Shown here one piece after another: positions 62,756 to 64,000 of a stretch of 64,000 bases of DNA. Within the stretch, counting starts at the first letter, position 1. Each line of letters starts with the position of its first letter. The position numbers were made by a program, and so were the translations under genes. The notes beneath the pieces were generated by a model. That model was not told the DNA's origin, did not search any database, and worked only from the letters and a program-made list of their open reading frames with translations. The DNA is from Sitta carolinensis (taxonomy: Eukaryota > Chordata > Aves > Passeriformes > Sittidae): positions 24,835,660-24,899,659 of the forward strand of contig CM063285.1 of assembly GCA_032173965.1 (NCBI GenBank). Direction: 5' to 3'.

Positions 62756-62788
62756 CGTAATTTAGATCTCTAAATTACGTAATTTAGA
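62756..62788. repeat. Three-arm inverted repeat (CGTAATTTAGA unit)
   Basis: The arm CGTAATTTAGA (62756-62766), its reverse complement (62769-62779) and the arm again (62778-62788) follow one another. The second and third form a perfect 20-bp palindrome (62769-62788); the first and second form a 22-bp one with a 2-nt spacer. Confidence 0.9.
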
Positions 62789-64000
62789 TGAATTCTCACA
62801 CATCTTGTTTTCTCAAAAAAAAATCATTACTTGGTTTAGCTAGCACATGATAAATAAGTTTACTAATATAAAGTCGTTATGAAGATAAATCAGTGCAGAA
62901 TTTCAACATCAATTTAGAGATCAAGCTGGACCATTGCTGCAGCACAATCTGCTGTGCTGAATTGCTGATGTATGAAATTCACAAATTGCCTGTCTTCATT
63001 AGGAATTTATTAGGTATTTTCTACTTTAGGTGACAAGACACCTAGTTTCCTACTGAGGACACATATCTGTGAGAATGGCTTCCATGCTTGGAAAAGGTTT
63101 TGCTAGCTGCAGGCAGGTAAGTAAGTAAACAGGCAGACACAGGCACACAGAGCTTACAGTCATTTGGACTACTTGTCTGCTTCAAATTAAGCAGCAGCTA
63201 AATGCTTTGTGGCTCATAGCCTAAATTTAGGAATTTGAGGCCCTTCCCATTCCCATTTCCCCATCAGTTTGAGAGAGCCTGCAGTCAAGACCTTTGAAGA
63301 CAGTCTTATGCAGACCTTTAAAGTTTTTGCTTAGAGAACTCTATAGAGTAGGGTTTTGTTAAATGCTTTTCTTTTCAGCAAGAAGTTCCTTTTTTCTTGT
63401 TTTATTCAGTGTTTTCTTCCTTTTTTGTGTGCGTTTGTTTACTTGAGAATATATGATGTTGTGGTGGGAAGTTTGTGATCTTAAAGAACAAATACTGATG
63501 ATGCTATATGGATAAATAACAGCTCAGATTGATAAGAAAACTCAGATTGAGAAGATAACAAGTATCTAAGTAAAACTAGTGGACTTCTACTTGTTTTCAA
63601 GAAAGTGAACAGAAAATAAATTTGGCAAATGGCAAGATTCCAAATGCTGTAGCTAGAACATGCTATAATTAATTTCATATTTTTTCTGATGTATGTCAGA
63701 TAATGATTCATTTTGCAATAACTGTCTAATACAATGCACAACTTCTCTCTCTTTGTTTTTGTTATGGAAGACTGAAAACAAAACAATGTAGAAAAACATT
63801 GTCTCTCTATGCCAGTTATTACTACAAGAAGGCAGCCTATACAGGAATGGACTGATGATGTAGAAAGGTTCTTTTGCAGTTAGGGCAGAGACTCCTACAG
63901 AAATTTTTCTTTCAAGTGAACCTTTTCCTTTTGTATGTCAGTCATATAGTGGTAATTTACCCATAACACCACATATGTTTCCAGGCCCTAATAATACAGA

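Larger units (their letters stand above)
60236..64000. other. Intergenic sequence to the window end
   Basis: AT-rich with no coding exon recognised. I looked specifically for the glycine-receptor alpha-3 3' exons expected upstream of HPGD from mammalian gene order and found none, so that gene, if conserved here, lies beyond the window. Confidence 0.65.

Noticed and set aside
1..64000. CRISPR arrays, operons, prokaryotic mobile elements, tRNA or rRNA genes
   Set aside because: The sequence is vertebrate nuclear DNA; no such signatures were seen on either strand.

Overview
The window is 64 kb of vertebrate, almost certainly avian, nuclear DNA. It is AT-rich with one sharp CpG island. It carries several CR1-type LINE fragments, including the end sequence typical of bird CR1 (rc of ATTCTATG-like 3' termini). 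The only protein-coding gene I can support has vertebrate exon/intron structure. The style of the CR1 copies suggests a neoavian bird rather than a mammal or reptile, but the species cannot be fixed from this window.

The gene is HPGD, NAD+-dependent 15-hydroxyprostaglandin dehydrogenase, on the minus strand. Its seven coding exons run from the start codon at 29676 to the stop codon at 5028. Spliced, they give 801 nt, a 266-residue short-chain dehydrogenase (SDR) protein. Every exon has consensus GT/AG borders, and exon lengths (93, 124, 107, 97, 77, 164, 139 nt) and phases agree with the known human gene. The SDR catalytic set (Asn107, Ser138, Tyr151, Lys155) is intact. Coenzyme-pocket position 37 is Arg where human has Trp. 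The 5' end lies in a CpG island (about 29170-30110) with GC boxes, a TATA-like element, a G-quadruplex-capable 5' leader and a possible overlapping upstream ORF.

Layout: 1-4812 is intergenic downstream of HPGD, with a perfect 24-bp palindrome. 4813-29676 is HPGD, whose 10.9-kb intron 3 contains a CR1 copy. 29677-30110 is leader and promoter. 30110-64000 is intergenic sequence upstream of HPGD with no supportable coding gene. That upstream stretch holds a probable solo endogenous-retrovirus LTR (32228-32703, possible 6-bp target duplication), a CR1 with an internal deletion (about 40162-41350), a degraded plus-strand CR1 (45450-45770), an older CR1-like relic (50500-50690) and a reverse-transcriptase relic (about 60085-60235). 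It also has two long TATC microsatellites and several strong inverted repeats.

No operon-like or clustered system is present. In mammals the next gene upstream of HPGD is GLRA3 and the next downstream is CEP44; I looked for their exons and found none. The observations most worth checking are the Trp37-to-Arg replacement in HPGD, the 5' leader (G4 plus uORF), the LTR about 2.3 kb upstream of the promoter, and several near-perfect hairpins that no recognised element explains.
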